Positions 26,047 to 35,530 of a DNA stretch of 64,000 bases are shown piece by piece. The translations under genes were made by a program, and so were the position numbers. The number at the start of each line of letters is the position of its first letter. Within the stretch, counting starts at the first letter, position 1. A model generated the notes under the pieces. The model was not told the origin of the DNA. It saw only the letters and a program-made list of their open reading frames with translations, and made no database searches. This DNA is from Sphingomonas canadensis. GTDB lineage: Bacteria; Pseudomonadota; Alphaproteobacteria; Sphingomonadales; Sphingomonadaceae. The stretch spans positions 158,317 to 222,316 of the forward strand of contig NZ_JAPDRA010000007.1 in the NCBI RefSeq assembly GCF_026013525.1, written 5' to 3'.

Positions 26047-27018
26047 TTGACGTTACCAGCCCGACGCGTGCCTCTTCTGGTCGGCCTGGGGCTCATCGTC
26101 CTGATGATCGCCTCGGCGACCCTCTATTGGGCGCTCCAGCCGCGTCCTCAGGCCACGCAGCTGATCTACGGCAGTGGGCGCATCGAGGCCGACGAAGTGC
26201 GGCTGAGCTCCGAAGTACCCGGCCGAGTGCTCGAGAATCGGGCGATCGAGGGATCCAGCGTCTCCTCGGGCACGCTCGTGGTTCGGATCGATCCGGCCGA
26301 CTACGCGCTACAGGCGGATCGCGCCGAAGCCCAGCGAACTGCGGCGCGCATGGCCGCGATACAGATCGACGGACAGATCGCGCTCGCAGCGCATCACGCG
26401 ATGACCGCCAAGACGGACCTGGGCCGTTACGAGGAGCTCAGCCGGCGCGGCTGGGTCTCGGCGCAGCGCCTCGACGTGCAGCGCAACGTCTATGTCGCCG
26501 CGGCCGAGCAAGTCGGCGTCTTCCGGGAGCAACGTGCGGGCGCCATGGCGCAGGCCGAGGCCGCGCGTAAGACGCTGGCACTGGCGCAGTCGCAGATCGG
26601 AAAGACGCGCGTCTATGCGCCGCTCTCCGCCGCGGTGCTCGAGCGGCTGGTCGAGCCCGGGGAGGTTGTCGCCGCCGGCCAGCCGCTCGCAGTGCTGGCC
26701 GATCTCACGACGGTCCGGCTCAAGATCTTCATCAGCGAAGCCGATCTCGGGCGCGTCCGCCTCGGCGCTGCCGCGCGAATCCGCGTCGACGCCTTTCCGG
26801 GCCGCGATTTCATCGCGCGCGTGACGCGCGTCGACGCGCAGGCGCAGTTCACGCCGCGCGACGTGCATATGAAGGACGAGCGCAGCCGCACGGTCTATGG
26901 CGTGACGCTCGAAGCGGCCAATCCCGAGGGCCTGCTCAAGCCGGGGATGCCGGCCGACGCCTGGATCCTCTGGGACGCCAGGGCAGGCTGGCCCGCCAAG
27001 CTCAGCATCCCGGAATAG
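26047..27018 (+). CDS. HlyD/YbhG-type membrane fusion protein
   Basis: A 323-residue periplasmic adaptor with one N-terminal transmembrane helix (about 8-28), lipoyl-like halves flanking a coiled-coil hairpin (about 95-180) and a beta-barrel domain. Motifs include R-L-S-S-E-V-P-G-R-V and V-Y-A-P-L-S-A. It starts with TTG behind a strong GGAGG. It should link the ABC-2 inner-membrane exporter to an outer-membrane channel; no TolC-like gene is in the operon. First gene of the P3 operon. Confidence 0.87.
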   Translation: MTLPARRVPLLVGLGLIVLMIASATLYWALQPRPQATQLIYGSGRIEADEVRLSSEVPGRVLENRAIEGSSVSSGTLVVRIDPADYALQADRAEAQRTAARMAAIQIDGQIALAAHHAMTAKTDLGRYEELSRRGWVSAQRLDVQRNVYVAAAEQVGVFREQRAGAMAQAEAARKTLALAQSQIGKTRVYAPLSAAVLERLVEPGEVVAAGQPLAVLADLTTVRLKIFISEADLGRVRLGAAARIRVDAFPGRDFIARVTRVDAQAQFTPRDVHMKDERSRTVYGVTLEAANPEGLLKPGMPADAWILWDARAGWPAKLSIPE

Positions 27019-27022
27019 GCGC

Positions 27023-28717
27023 GTGACGGCGCCCCCGATGATCGAAGTGCGCGGGCTTGGCCGCCGTTACGGCGCGCGCACCGTCCTCCAGGACATCGCG
27101 TTCGACGTCGCGCCGGGGGAAGCCTTCGGCGTGGTGGGGCCCGATGGTGCCGGCAAGTCCACCTTGCTGCAGATGCTGGCCGGCATCCTGCGGCCGAGCT
27201 TCGGTACTGGCCGCGTGCTCGGCGAGGATCTGCGCAAGCATCCCGACCGGGTGCAGGCGCGGATCGGCTATATGTCGCAGGGCTTCTCGCTCTACGACCG
27301 GCTGAGCGTTGCCGAAAATATCGCCTTCGCCGCTGCGATCCGCGACGTGCCCAGGCAAGCCTATGCCGCGCGCAAGGCGAAACTGGTGGCGATGGCGGGC
27401 CTGGAGCGGTTCGAAGGCCGGCGCGAAGGCGCACTGTCGGGCGGCATGCGCAAGAAGCTCGCGCTGTGCGCCAATCTCATCCACGAGCCGCCGCTCCTGA
27501 TCCTCGACGAGCCGAGCCTTGGCGTCGACCCGCTTTCCAGGCGCGAACTGTGGCGGATCCTCGAAGCGGCGCGCGGCGAAGGACGCTCGATCGTGTTCGC
27601 GACCTCTTATATGGACGAGGCGGACGCGAGCGACCGCGTGCTGCTGTTGCGCGACGGTCGCCCGCTGGCGCTCGGCACGCCGACGGAGCTCCGCGCATCG
27701 GCGCGGCGGCGCGTCTATCGGGTCGCGACCGCCGAGCCCGACGCACTCGAAGGCCAACTCGCGGCGTCGAGCGCGGTGCTCAGCTTTCAGAAGCACAGCC
27801 GCACTGACTATCGCGTCCAGACCGCCGAGGCGTCGCCCCCCGCCTTCGCAGCGGCGACGGCGATCGAGGCCGCCGAGCCCGATATGGAGGACGTGTTCAC
27901 CGTCGCCTCGGCGGAGCCTGGAGCGGGCGCGGCGCCGGCGCTCGCGCAGCGACGTTCGGGGCCCGCCGATATCGTCGTGGCCGCCGAGGCCGTAACCCAA
28001 AGATTCGGGGCCTTCGTTGCGGTCGACCACGTCGACCTCGAGATAAGGGCGGGCGAGGTTCTCGGCCTGCTCGGCCCCAACGGCGCGGGCAAGACCACGC
28101 TGATTCGCATCCTGTGCGGCCTGCTCGCCCCGAGCGAGGGGACCGCGCGCGTCGCCGGCTTCGACGTCGCCCGGCAGAGCGAGCAGGTGCGCAGCCGGAT
28201 CGGCTATGTCTCGCAGAAATTCTCGCTGTTCCCCGACCTGACCGCTGGAGGGAATCTCGGCTTCTTCGCGCGCGCCTATGGCGTGCCGCCGAGCGCGATG
28301 GCGGAGCGCATCGCCTGGGCGAGCGAGCGGGCCGGTTTCCCGATAGCGGAAGATGCGCTGGTCCGCAGCCTGTCCAGCGCCACGCGCCAGCGGCTCGCGC
28401 TGGCCTGCGCGATCGTCCACCGGCCGAAGGTGCTGTTCCTCGACGAGCCGACTTCGGGCGTCGATCCCCTGTCCCGCTTCCGCTTCTGGCGCCTGATCGC
28501 GGCGGTCGCGGCCGAGGGCGTCGCGGTCATCGTCTCGACCCATTATCTCGAGGAAGCGACCTATTGCGACCGGCTCGGGATGATGATGGACGGCCGCATG
28601 ATCGGGCTTGGTCCGCTTGAAGCGCTCCAGCGCGAGCTCGGCCTTGCCGATGCCCGTGTCGAGGACGTCTTCCTCGGCCTGATCGCACGTGAGCGTAGCA
28701 AGGCGGTCGCGGCATGA
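27023..28717 (+). CDS. Fused double ABC ATPase (YbhF-like)
   Basis: A 564-residue protein with two ABC domains. Domain 1 (about 5-235) has Walker A G-P-D-G-A-G-K-S, signature L-S-G-G-M and Walker B I-L-D-E-P. Domain 2 (about 320-550) has Walker A G-P-N-G-A-G-K-T, a degenerate signature L-S-S-A-T-R-Q and Walker B F-L-D-E-P. One composite site may thus be weak. It starts with GTG four bases after the adaptor gene and overlaps the next permease by four bases. It powers the ABC-2 exporter of the operon. Confidence 0.9.
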   Translation: MTAPPMIEVRGLGRRYGARTVLQDIAFDVAPGEAFGVVGPDGAGKSTLLQMLAGILRPSFGTGRVLGEDLRKHPDRVQARIGYMSQGFSLYDRLSVAENIAFAAAIRDVPRQAYAARKAKLVAMAGLERFEGRREGALSGGMRKKLALCANLIHEPPLLILDEPSLGVDPLSRRELWRILEAARGEGRSIVFATSYMDEADASDRVLLLRDGRPLALGTPTELRASARRRVYRVATAEPDALEGQLAASSAVLSFQKHSRTDYRVQTAEASPPAFAAATAIEAAEPDMEDVFTVASAEPGAGAAPALAQRRSGPADIVVAAEAVTQRFGAFVAVDHVDLEIRAGEVLGLLGPNGAGKTTLIRILCGLLAPSEGTARVAGFDVARQSEQVRSRIGYVSQKFSLFPDLTAGGNLGFFARAYGVPPSAMAERIAWASERAGFPIAEDALVRSLSSATRQRLALACAIVHRPKVLFLDEPTSGVDPLSRFRFWRLIAAVAAEGVAVIVSTHYLEEATYCDRLGMMMDGRMIGLGPLEALQRELGLADARVEDVFLGLIARERSKAVAA

Positions 28718-29811
28718 AGCCCTCGCGCATCCTCGCCTTCTCGCGCAAGGAAGTGCTCGAGATCGTCCGCGATCCGGTCACGATCTGGCTGTCGCTGTTC
28801 ATGCCGGTCGTGATGCTGTTCCTGTTCGGCTATGCGCTGTCGTTCGACGTCGAGAACGCGCCGCTGGTCGTCGTCGACCATGACAAGAGTGTCGCCAGCC
28901 GGTCGCTCACCGCGCAGTTCCTCAACACGCCCTATTTCCGGCTCGCGGGCACGCCCGAGGACGAGCGCATGGCCGAGCATGCGCTGATGGAGGGCCGCGC
29001 CCGCGCCGTCCTCTCGATCCCGCCCGGCTTCGGCCGCAGGCTCGCGCAGGGCCGAGATGCGCCCGTCGAGTTTCTCGTCGACGGCACCTATTCGAGCACG
29101 GCGGCGATCGTCTCGGCCTATGGCCGCGCGATCCTCTATGCGTTTCCGAGCGGCTCGCTCCAGCTGCCCGTCCAGCCCGAGGTGCGCGTCTGGTACAATC
29201 CACAGCTGCGCAGCCGCGACTTCCTCCTGCCGGGGCTGTTCGCCGTCATCATGATGACCTTCCCGCCGCTGCTGACCGCGCTCGCGGTCGCGCGCGAGAA
29301 GGAACTGGGCACGATCGCCCAGATCTTTGCCTCGCCGCTCACCAAGGCCGAGTTCATCGTCGCCAAGCTGCTGCCCTATGCCGCGATCGCCGCCGGGCAG
29401 CTCGCGATCGTGCTCGCGGCCGGATTCCTGTGGTTCAAGCTGCCGATGCACGGCAGCCTGGCGCTGCTCGCCGCTTTGGGGCTCGTCTATGTCGTCACCA
29501 CGGTCTCGATCGGGCTGCTGATCTCGACGCTCGTCCGCACCCAGATCGCGGCGATGCTGATCACGATGATCGCGACGCTGATGCCGTCGTTCCTCTTTTC
29601 GGGGTTCATCTACCCGGTGTTCACGATGCCTGCCTTCTTCCAGGGCTATGCGGCGCGGATTCCCACCATGTATTTCGTCAACATCTCGCGCGGCATCGTC
29701 ATGCGCGACGCCGGGCTCGGCGAGCTCTGGCTGAACGCGGTCGTGCTCCTCGTCTATGGCATCGTCGTGCTCACGCTCGCGACCCTCCTCTTCAAGAAGC
29801 GGATCGCCTGA
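28714..29811 (+). CDS. ABC-2 type permease subunit 1 (YbhS-like)
   Basis: A 365-residue inner-membrane protein: an N-terminal helix (about 20-40), a large periplasmic domain (about 45-175) and five C-terminal helices with the ABC-2 signature R-E-K-E-L-G-T. It has the YbhS/YhhJ architecture, which exports drugs or other hydrophobic molecules. Gene overlap with the ATPase shows one complex. Substrate unknown. Confidence 0.88.
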   Translation: MKPSRILAFSRKEVLEIVRDPVTIWLSLFMPVVMLFLFGYALSFDVENAPLVVVDHDKSVASRSLTAQFLNTPYFRLAGTPEDERMAEHALMEGRARAVLSIPPGFGRRLAQGRDAPVEFLVDGTYSSTAAIVSAYGRAILYAFPSGSLQLPVQPEVRVWYNPQLRSRDFLLPGLFAVIMMTFPPLLTALAVAREKELGTIAQIFASPLTKAEFIVAKLLPYAAIAAGQLAIVLAAGFLWFKLPMHGSLALLAALGLVYVVTTVSIGLLISTLVRTQIAAMLITMIATLMPSFLFSGFIYPVFTMPAFFQGYAARIPTMYFVNISRGIVMRDAGLGELWLNAVVLLVYGIVVLTLATLLFKKRIA

Positions 29812-29813
29812 TC

Positions 29814-30914
29814 ATGTGGGGGCGGCTGCACGGTCTCATCGGCAAGGAGTTCGCGCAGATGCTGCGCGATCCGGTCGTCTTGTTCCTGATCCTGTTCCTC
29901 GCGACCGTCGAGCTGGCGATGTGCGCGATGGCGCTCGGGTTCGACGTCAAGAATCTGAAGCTCGGCGTAATCGACCATGACCGCTCGGCCGCGAGCCGCA
30001 GGCTGGTCCAGGAACTGACGTCGGCCGACACCTTCGTCCTGCGCAACCAGTTCGCGTCGATGCGCGACGCCGAGGGCCATCTGCGCGCGGGCGCGCTCGA
30101 CGTCGTCATCGAGGTGCCTGCCAACTTCGGGGCACGGATCGCGGCGGGACGCCAGGCCTCGGTCGGCGTGGTCGTGGACGGCTCGAACGCCGATGTCGCC
30201 GCGCGTGCCCGCGCCTATATCATCGAGATGACCGCGCGCTTCGCGCAACAACGGATGACGGCGATGCCCATGCCCGGCGGCGTACAGCCCGCGGTGCATG
30301 TCTGGTACAATCCCGATCTAACCAACACGCGCCTGAATGCGCTGGCGATGCTGACCCAGGCCGGCTTCATGCTCGCGATCATCCTCCCCGCCGCGGGGCT
30401 CGTGCGCGAGAAGCAGAGCGGGACGCTCGAGCAGATCCGCGTGACACCGATCCGCGCGCACGAGCTGTTCATCGGCAAGATCGTGCCGCCGGTCGTCTTC
30501 GTGCTGGGATCGCTGTTTCCGTCGCTGCTTGTCATCCGCCTGCTCGGCGTGCCCTTGAACGGCAGCCTCGCGACCTTCGTCGCGCTCGACCTGATCTTCC
30601 TGATGAGCGCGGTGTCGATCGGCATCTTCATCGCGACGATCTCCACGACGCTGCAGCAGGCGCTGCTGACGAGTTTTTTCGGGTTGTTCCCCCTGCTGTT
30701 CCTCTCCGGCGGCATCGCTCCCATCGAAAGCATGCCTTACTGGCTGCAGGTCGGGATCGAGATCAGCCCGCTGCGCCATTTCATCGAGATCACGACGGGG
30801 CTCTTTCTCAAGGGCGCCGGCATCGCCGAGCTTTGGCCGCATGGTCTTGCGCTGGTCGCGATCGGGCTGCCGCTCTTCTCGGCCAGCTGGCTCCTGTTCA
30901 AGCGGCAATGGTGA
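29814..30914 (+). CDS. ABC-2 type permease subunit 2 (YbhR-like)
   Basis: A 366-residue paralogue of the preceding permease with the same layout and R-E-K-Q-S-G-T-L-E signature. The two would form a heterodimer with the fused ATPase. Its ATG follows the previous stop by two bases. The 96 nt to the convergent GAPDH gene hold no gene. Confidence 0.88.
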   Translation: MWGRLHGLIGKEFAQMLRDPVVLFLILFLATVELAMCAMALGFDVKNLKLGVIDHDRSAASRRLVQELTSADTFVLRNQFASMRDAEGHLRAGALDVVIEVPANFGARIAAGRQASVGVVVDGSNADVAARARAYIIEMTARFAQQRMTAMPMPGGVQPAVHVWYNPDLTNTRLNALAMLTQAGFMLAIILPAAGLVREKQSGTLEQIRVTPIRAHELFIGKIVPPVVFVLGSLFPSLLVIRLLGVPLNGSLATFVALDLIFLMSAVSIGIFIATISTTLQQALLTSFFGLFPLLFLSGGIAPIESMPYWLQVGIEISPLRHFIEITTGLFLKGAGIAELWPHGLALVAIGLPLFSASWLLFKRQW

Positions 30915-31010
30915 GGGCCGCGGTCCGACAATGCCCTGCGGGAGGACGGACCGGAGCCCGCGCGGCTGAGCCCCGATGGGAGCAACGGGCACCCGAAGGC
31001 GCCCGGTCGG

Positions 31011-32069
31011 TCACGCTACGGGAGCGTGCGGGATTTGCAGCGCGCCGATGCCTAGCGTGCGGTTGGTCAGCGCGATCGACGAGGCGGCGTCGGGCGTGCT
31101 GCCGGCAAGCGCGCGGATTGCGTCGATCGTCTCGGGAATCACGATCGCCTGATTGTCCACCATATAGGTGTAATAAAGTTCGCGGCCCTCGACGGTGAGC
31201 AGGTCGCTCCACAGCGCGACCTCATAGAGGTTCGCGTGCGACCGGCCCGCGTCGGCCATCCATTCCTTGATCGCGTTGAGCGCCGATAGTCCGGTGCGGC
31301 TGTCGACCGGCAGGATGCGCGACGAGCCGGCGAACGCGGCGAGGATCTCGTCCTTGCCGGCCGGCCGCGTGAGCTCGACGTTCCAGGCATGGAGATGGCC
31401 GAGCGTCTCGGGCACCTGGATGGCGATCGTAACGACATCGAGGTCGGGATCGACCGAGCGTGCGTCCGGCCCCTGGTGGCTGGGGAGTTGCGCCTCGGGC
31501 ACCAGCGTGTTGACGATGCCGCCCAAATGGCTTTCCCAGGGGTCGGTGGTCCGCCTGAGCAGCGTGCCGCGTGCCTTGACCAGCAGCCCGGCGCGCTTGA
31601 GCGCGCCCAGCGTGCGCACGATCGACGTCGTGTTGCACGAGACGACGCGTGTCGCCTCCCGCCCGAGCGCGCCGGCATAACTCGACTCCGCGACGAACGA
31701 ATGGCCGGCGACTTCATGCTTCTCGCCGCCCTGAACGATGAATGCGCGGCCGATCCGCCGATAGAGCTCGGCATTGGCGGCGCCGTGGCGCTTGGGGGTG
31801 CAGTCGACGATCACATCCGCGACTTCGGCGAGTTCGGCCAGCGTTCCCGCAACCCCGAGCCCGGCCGCGACCATCGCCTGACGGCCTTCGGGGGTCGCCG
31901 CGAAGAGCGGCGTGCCGTCCTGGGCGACCCGGGCGATGCGCCAGTCGGCGGCCACGTCGGCGATGCCGGCAAGCCGCATGTCCGGCTGGAGCCGGACCGC
32001 CTCGGTGACGCGGCGTCCGATGACGCCATATCCGACGATGGCGACCTTGATCCCGTTTTCACTGTGCAT
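31011..32069 (-). CDS. Archaeal-type (type II) glyceraldehyde-3-phosphate dehydrogenase
   Basis: A 352-residue enzyme close to archaeal phosphorylating NAD(P) GAPDH and unlike the usual bacterial GapA. The N-terminal Rossmann motif is V-G-Y-G-V-I-G-R-R-V; the catalytic cysteine lies in S-C-N-T-T-S-I-V-R. It interconverts glyceraldehyde 3-phosphate and 1,3-bisphosphoglycerate. With PEP synthase and PfkB on the same island it could redirect triose flux. The ATG at 32069 follows an AGGAG site and overlaps none of the upstream gene. It is in the P4 operon. Such genes are uncommon in bacteria. Confidence 0.86.
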   Translation of the reverse strand: MHSENGIKVAIVGYGVIGRRVTEAVRLQPDMRLAGIADVAADWRIARVAQDGTPLFAATPEGRQAMVAAGLGVAGTLAELAEVADVIVDCTPKRHGAANAELYRRIGRAFIVQGGEKHEVAGHSFVAESSYAGALGREATRVVSCNTTSIVRTLGALKRAGLLVKARGTLLRRTTDPWESHLGGIVNTLVPEAQLPSHQGPDARSVDPDLDVVTIAIQVPETLGHLHAWNVELTRPAGKDEILAAFAGSSRILPVDSRTGLSALNAIKEWMADAGRSHANLYEVALWSDLLTVEGRELYYTYMVDNQAIVIPETIDAIRALAGSTPDAASSIALTNRTLGIGALQIPHAPVA

Positions 32070-32095
32070 CGTTCGCTCCTTCGATCTCGCGCGGG

Positions 32096-32605
32096 TCAAT
32101 CGTGACTGTAGGTGAAGCGCGCGGTCAGCGGATTGGCACGCCTGGCCCTATAGGGTTCCTGGGTCTTCTGGGGCCGGGTCACCACGATATCGATGTGATA
32201 GTCGTTGACGCCCCTGAGGTTCGCATAGCCCCCATAGGTCAGCGCCCCGTTGATGGTCATCGGTGCGAGCGGAATCGTCCAGGATGCGCCCCGATCCTCG
32301 CTGATCCGGGCCACGACAGCGGCATCGGTCACCCGCCGGCCACCCGCCGTCTGGAAGACCGCGACCACGAGATGGACGGCGTGGCTGCCCGGGCCGGGTA
32401 CGCCGCCGTGCATCCTGGCTTCGGGATGGTCTGCGACATGCCCGCGGACGATCGAGGCCGGCACCGCTCCGAGATAGACGGTGATGTCGCCCACGGTGCG
32501 GACGCCATCCACGACGCCCGCGCTGGCAGGGGCGGCGAATAGCACGGAGAGGGCAACAGCCGCTGCGCGCCATCCACCCGGCTGTCGATCGAATGGTCCG
32601 ATCAT
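32096..32605 (-). CDS. Periplasmic protein of unknown function
   Basis: A 169-residue protein with a signal-like segment (about 12-29, ending A-S-A). The mature protein is mainly beta-like, with V-Y-L-G-A-V-P-A, M-H-G-G-V-P-G-P-G-S-H-A-V-H-L-V-V-A and a D-Y-H-I-D-I-V-V strand; the His/Met pieces could bind metal. It resembles in pattern small periplasmic proteins found beside copper and iron carriers but I cannot assign a family. It is the first gene after promoter P4 and is followed by the type II GAPDH. Confidence 0.7.
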   Translation of the reverse strand: MIGPFDRQPGGWRAAAVALSVLFAAPASAGVVDGVRTVGDITVYLGAVPASIVRGHVADHPEARMHGGVPGPGSHAVHLVVAVFQTAGGRRVTDAAVVARISEDRGASWTIPLAPMTINGALTYGGYANLRGVNDYHIDIVVTRPQKTQEPYRARRANPLTARFTYSHD

Positions 32606-32636
32606 GGTGAACCCTCCTGTCCTGGGCAGCTCATAG

Positions 32637-32662
32637 GACGCGCCAGCCGCCCGAAGCTTACA
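32637..32662 (-). promoter_or_regulatory. ECF-type promoter P4 (periplasmic protein and GAPDH)
   Basis: On the minus strand TGTAA (32662-32658), 17 nt, CGTC (32640-32637) followed by C. The start codon at 32605 is about 30 nt downstream. The site lies in the 87-nt gap after the second copB gene. Confidence 0.82.
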
Positions 32663-32692
32663 GCGGCGCGTCCCTGGCCTGCGGTGCGCGGC

Positions 32693-33712
32693 TCACCACC
32701 AGAGCCGCAGGCCCGCGACGAAGCGCCCTTCCGATACCCGCTCCCCCCGCGCGCGCCGCAGATCCGCGGTGCTGCCGAAGGAAGGCTCCCACACATAGCC
32801 GATATAGGGAGCGACCTTGCGCGCCACCTCGTAGCGCAGGCGCACTCCCAGCTCGGCACTGGTGAAGCCACTGCCGAGCGAGCGCTCGACATTGCTGGTG
32901 CTGTACGCATTCACCTCGGCCTGCGGCGTCAGGATCAACCGGTTCGTGAGCCGAAGATCGAAGGACGCCTTTGCCCGCGCAGCGACGCGACCGTCGTCTC
33001 CGAGATAGCCGGTAAGCTCGATGTCGAACCAATAAGGCGCCAGCCCCTCGATGCCGGCGGCAAGCCAGCTGTGCGCGCCTGGCCCTACATCCTGGCGCAC
33101 CCCGAGCATACGGCCCCAAAAGGGTCCGGTCGCGTGCCACCAGAAGGCTTCCACGCTCGTGTCCGAGTCGACGGGCTCATGGGCCAGCTTGACGCCCTGG
33201 CTTCGAATCCAGAGCTTGTCGCTGTCGCCGCCCTGGGTGATCTGCGCCGACCAGGCGATGCCGTTTTGGCCCTGGCTGCGCACGAACTCGAGCTCGTCGA
33301 TCAGCACCTTGCCGACACTGATCTGATCGGCCCTTTCGAAGCCGGGAAGCGTCGAATTCTCATAGCCGTCGGCATGTGCATTGGGGTCGCGCGCGTCCGC
33401 AGGCGCTCTTCCGCCCTGCATCGCGCCCATGCGCATCGTCGCTCCCCCGGATTGGCCGCTCATGTCCATGCCGGCCATCGACTGGTCGGGCGATGGGCCG
33501 GCGGCAGCGGGGTGTGCGCCACGGTCCATGCCTTCCATCGGCGGCGCACCGGGAGACGAGGGATCGGCAGGCGATGGAGAGGGGCTCTCCTGGGGCGCCG
33601 GTTCGTGCTGGTGCTGCGCATGGGCGGGGATCGCGCCCAGCGGCGCCATGCCCAGCAGCAGTGCGGCACCCGAGGTGCGAAGCGTGTGGCGACGAGGAAA
33701 AAGCGTGCTCAT
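32693..33712 (-). CDS. copB: Second CopB-family outer-membrane protein
   Basis: A 339-residue protein with a signal peptide (about 1-32, A-H-A-Q), a short His/Pro/Ser-rich and Met-rich N-terminal region (M-A-G-M-D-M-S-G) and the CopB beta-barrel domain ending in R-L-W-W. It lacks the long Lys/Arg/Pro zone of the first CopB, so the two are diverged paralogues. Its ATG overlaps the oxidase stop by four bases. It belongs to the P5 operon. Confidence 0.88.
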   Translation of the reverse strand: MSTLFPRRHTLRTSGAALLLGMAPLGAIPAHAQHQHEPAPQESPSPSPADPSSPGAPPMEGMDRGAHPAAAGPSPDQSMAGMDMSGQSGGATMRMGAMQGGRAPADARDPNAHADGYENSTLPGFERADQISVGKVLIDELEFVRSQGQNGIAWSAQITQGGDSDKLWIRSQGVKLAHEPVDSDTSVEAFWWHATGPFWGRMLGVRQDVGPGAHSWLAAGIEGLAPYWFDIELTGYLGDDGRVAARAKASFDLRLTNRLILTPQAEVNAYSTSNVERSLGSGFTSAELGVRLRYEVARKVAPYIGYVWEPSFGSTADLRRARGERVSEGRFVAGLRLWW

Positions 33713-35400
33713 GCAACCACCACCTCGCGGAACATGCCCGCCGCCATGTGATAGAGAAGATGGCAATGGAACGCCCAGCGGCCGGGGGCATCGGCGTTGA
33801 CGGCGAAGCTCACGCGCTGCGCCGGCTGCACCAGCACCGTGTGCTTGCGCACCAGAAACCCTCCCCCAGGGTCCTCGAGATCGCTCCACATTCCGTGCAG
33901 ATGCATCGGATGCGCCATCATCGTGTCGTTGACGAAGATGATCCGGAGCCGTTCGTCCTTGCGGAAATGGATCGGCCTGGAATCGTTCAGCTTCACCCCG
34001 TCGATCGACCAGATGAAGCGCTCCATGTTGCCCGTCAGGTGCAGCTCGATCTCGCGAGCGGGAACGCGCGGATCCGGCGCGCCACCCGGCCTCCTCAGAT
34101 CGGCATAGGCCAGCACGCGCCTGCCATTGTCGCGCAGCCCCGCGCCCGGATCGTCGAGATTGGTGCGCGGATAGTCGACGCGCATGTCGGTCGTCGGCCC
34201 ATATTCGGTCCGGGCATGGCGCGCCGGGGGCGCCATGTCGGACATGTCGCCCGACATGCTCGCCATCGCGCCCATCATGTCGACAGGATCGAGCCACACG
34301 CGGCGGTCGGGGCGGGGAACCTGCGCGCTCATACCGGCCGCGGGCGCGAGCGTCCCTCGGGCATAGCCGGTCCGGTCCATCGACTGGGCGAAGATCGTGT
34401 ACGCGCGATCCTCGGGCATGGTGACGAGGACGTCATAGGTCTCGCCCGGCGCGATCCGGAACTCGTCGACTTCGACCGGCTCGACGGGCTGGCCGTCGGT
34501 CGAGATCACGGTCAGCTTGAGCCCCGGGATCCGCACGTCGAAGATCGTCGCGGTGCCCGCGCCGATGAACCGCAGCCGGACGCGCTCGCCCGCCCGGGCG
34601 ATCGCCGTCCAATTGCCCGCCGGAGCGGTACCGTTCATCAGATAGGTGTAGGTCGTGCCCGATACATCGCTGTAATCGGTCGGATTCATACGCGCGGCGT
34701 TCCACATCCGGCGCTTCGCGATCGCGCTCGACAGCCCCAGCTGCCCGACGTCCCTGAAGAAGTCGCCGACGGTCGGCTGACCGAAATTATAGTAGCCGCT
34801 CATCTTCTTGAGATTGAGATAGACCTGGAGCGGGGGTTCGTCGGTCCAGTCGCTCAGCATGACCACATAATCGCGGTCGACCGACGCCGGCTCGGGGACC
34901 CGGGGTTCGACGATCATCGCCCCGAACAGTCCGGTCTGCTCGGCAAGCGTGTGCGCATGATACCAGTATGTGCCGGTCTGGCGGAGGGTGAAGCGGTACG
35001 TGAAGGTCTCGCCCGGGGCGATACCGCCGAAGCTGATTCCCGGCACGCCGTCCATGTCGGCCGGCACCTCCAGGCCGTGCCAGTGGATGCTGGTCATCTC
35101 CTGAAGCCGGTTCATCACGCGCAGCGTCACCGTATCGCCCTCGCGCATGCGCAGAAGCGGACCGGGCACGCTCCCGTTGACCGCAGTCGCCATGCGCCGC
35201 TTCCCCGCGTAGTTCACCGGCAATGCGTCGATCACGAGGTCGAACTCCGTCCCGCCGAGCTCCGGCATCCGCCCGGGCGCGACTGAAGCCCGGCCAGCCT
35301 CCGCCCGGGCACCGATCGCGGCGAGCGCGGCCGCGGTGGACAGGCCTTGAACGAAGCGGCGCCGGTTGAGTGCGGGGCGCCCAAGGAGAGCCTGGTGCAT
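33709..35400 (-). CDS. copA: Second CopA-type multicopper oxidase, short Met-insert form
   Basis: A 563-residue periplasmic oxidase with a Tat motif (N-R-R-R-F-V-Q-G). Ligand motifs are intact: H-W-H-G, Y-W-Y-H-A-H, H-P-M-H-L-H-G and H-C-H-L-L-Y-H-M-A-A-G-M. The Met-rich insert is far shorter than in the copy at 6906 (mainly M-M-G-A-M-A-S-M-S-G-D-M). Cu(I) oxidation is likely. Unlike the first copy it is driven by ECF-type promoter P5, so it probably serves a different signal. Confidence 0.91.
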   Translation of the reverse strand: MHQALLGRPALNRRRFVQGLSTAAALAAIGARAEAGRASVAPGRMPELGGTEFDLVIDALPVNYAGKRRMATAVNGSVPGPLLRMREGDTVTLRVMNRLQEMTSIHWHGLEVPADMDGVPGISFGGIAPGETFTYRFTLRQTGTYWYHAHTLAEQTGLFGAMIVEPRVPEPASVDRDYVVMLSDWTDEPPLQVYLNLKKMSGYYNFGQPTVGDFFRDVGQLGLSSAIAKRRMWNAARMNPTDYSDVSGTTYTYLMNGTAPAGNWTAIARAGERVRLRFIGAGTATIFDVRIPGLKLTVISTDGQPVEPVEVDEFRIAPGETYDVLVTMPEDRAYTIFAQSMDRTGYARGTLAPAAGMSAQVPRPDRRVWLDPVDMMGAMASMSGDMSDMAPPARHARTEYGPTTDMRVDYPRTNLDDPGAGLRDNGRRVLAYADLRRPGGAPDPRVPAREIELHLTGNMERFIWSIDGVKLNDSRPIHFRKDERLRIIFVNDTMMAHPMHLHGMWSDLEDPGGGFLVRKHTVLVQPAQRVSFAVNADAPGRWAFHCHLLYHMAAGMFREVVVA

Positions 35401-35460
35401 CGGTGAAGATCGTCCTTGTCGTTGGTTCGCCGCGGCCGCGTGCCGGCCCTTGACCCATCA

Positions 35461-35486
35461 GACGTTGCCCGCGCTCGAGAATTACG
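35461..35486 (-). promoter_or_regulatory. ECF-type promoter P5 (second copA-copB)
   Basis: On the minus strand CGTAA (35486-35482), 17 nt, CGTC (35464-35461) followed by T. It faces the second multicopper oxidase gene and is paired back-to-back with P6. Confidence 0.74.
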
Positions 35487-35530
35487 CGCGGCGATGCGCG
35501 CCGGGGAAATTACGTAGACGAACCCGCAGC

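Noticed and set aside
31169..31195. TGTAA within the GAPDH coding region
   Set aside because: After 17 nt the sequence is GACG, not CGTC, and no gene start lies downstream; treated as chance.
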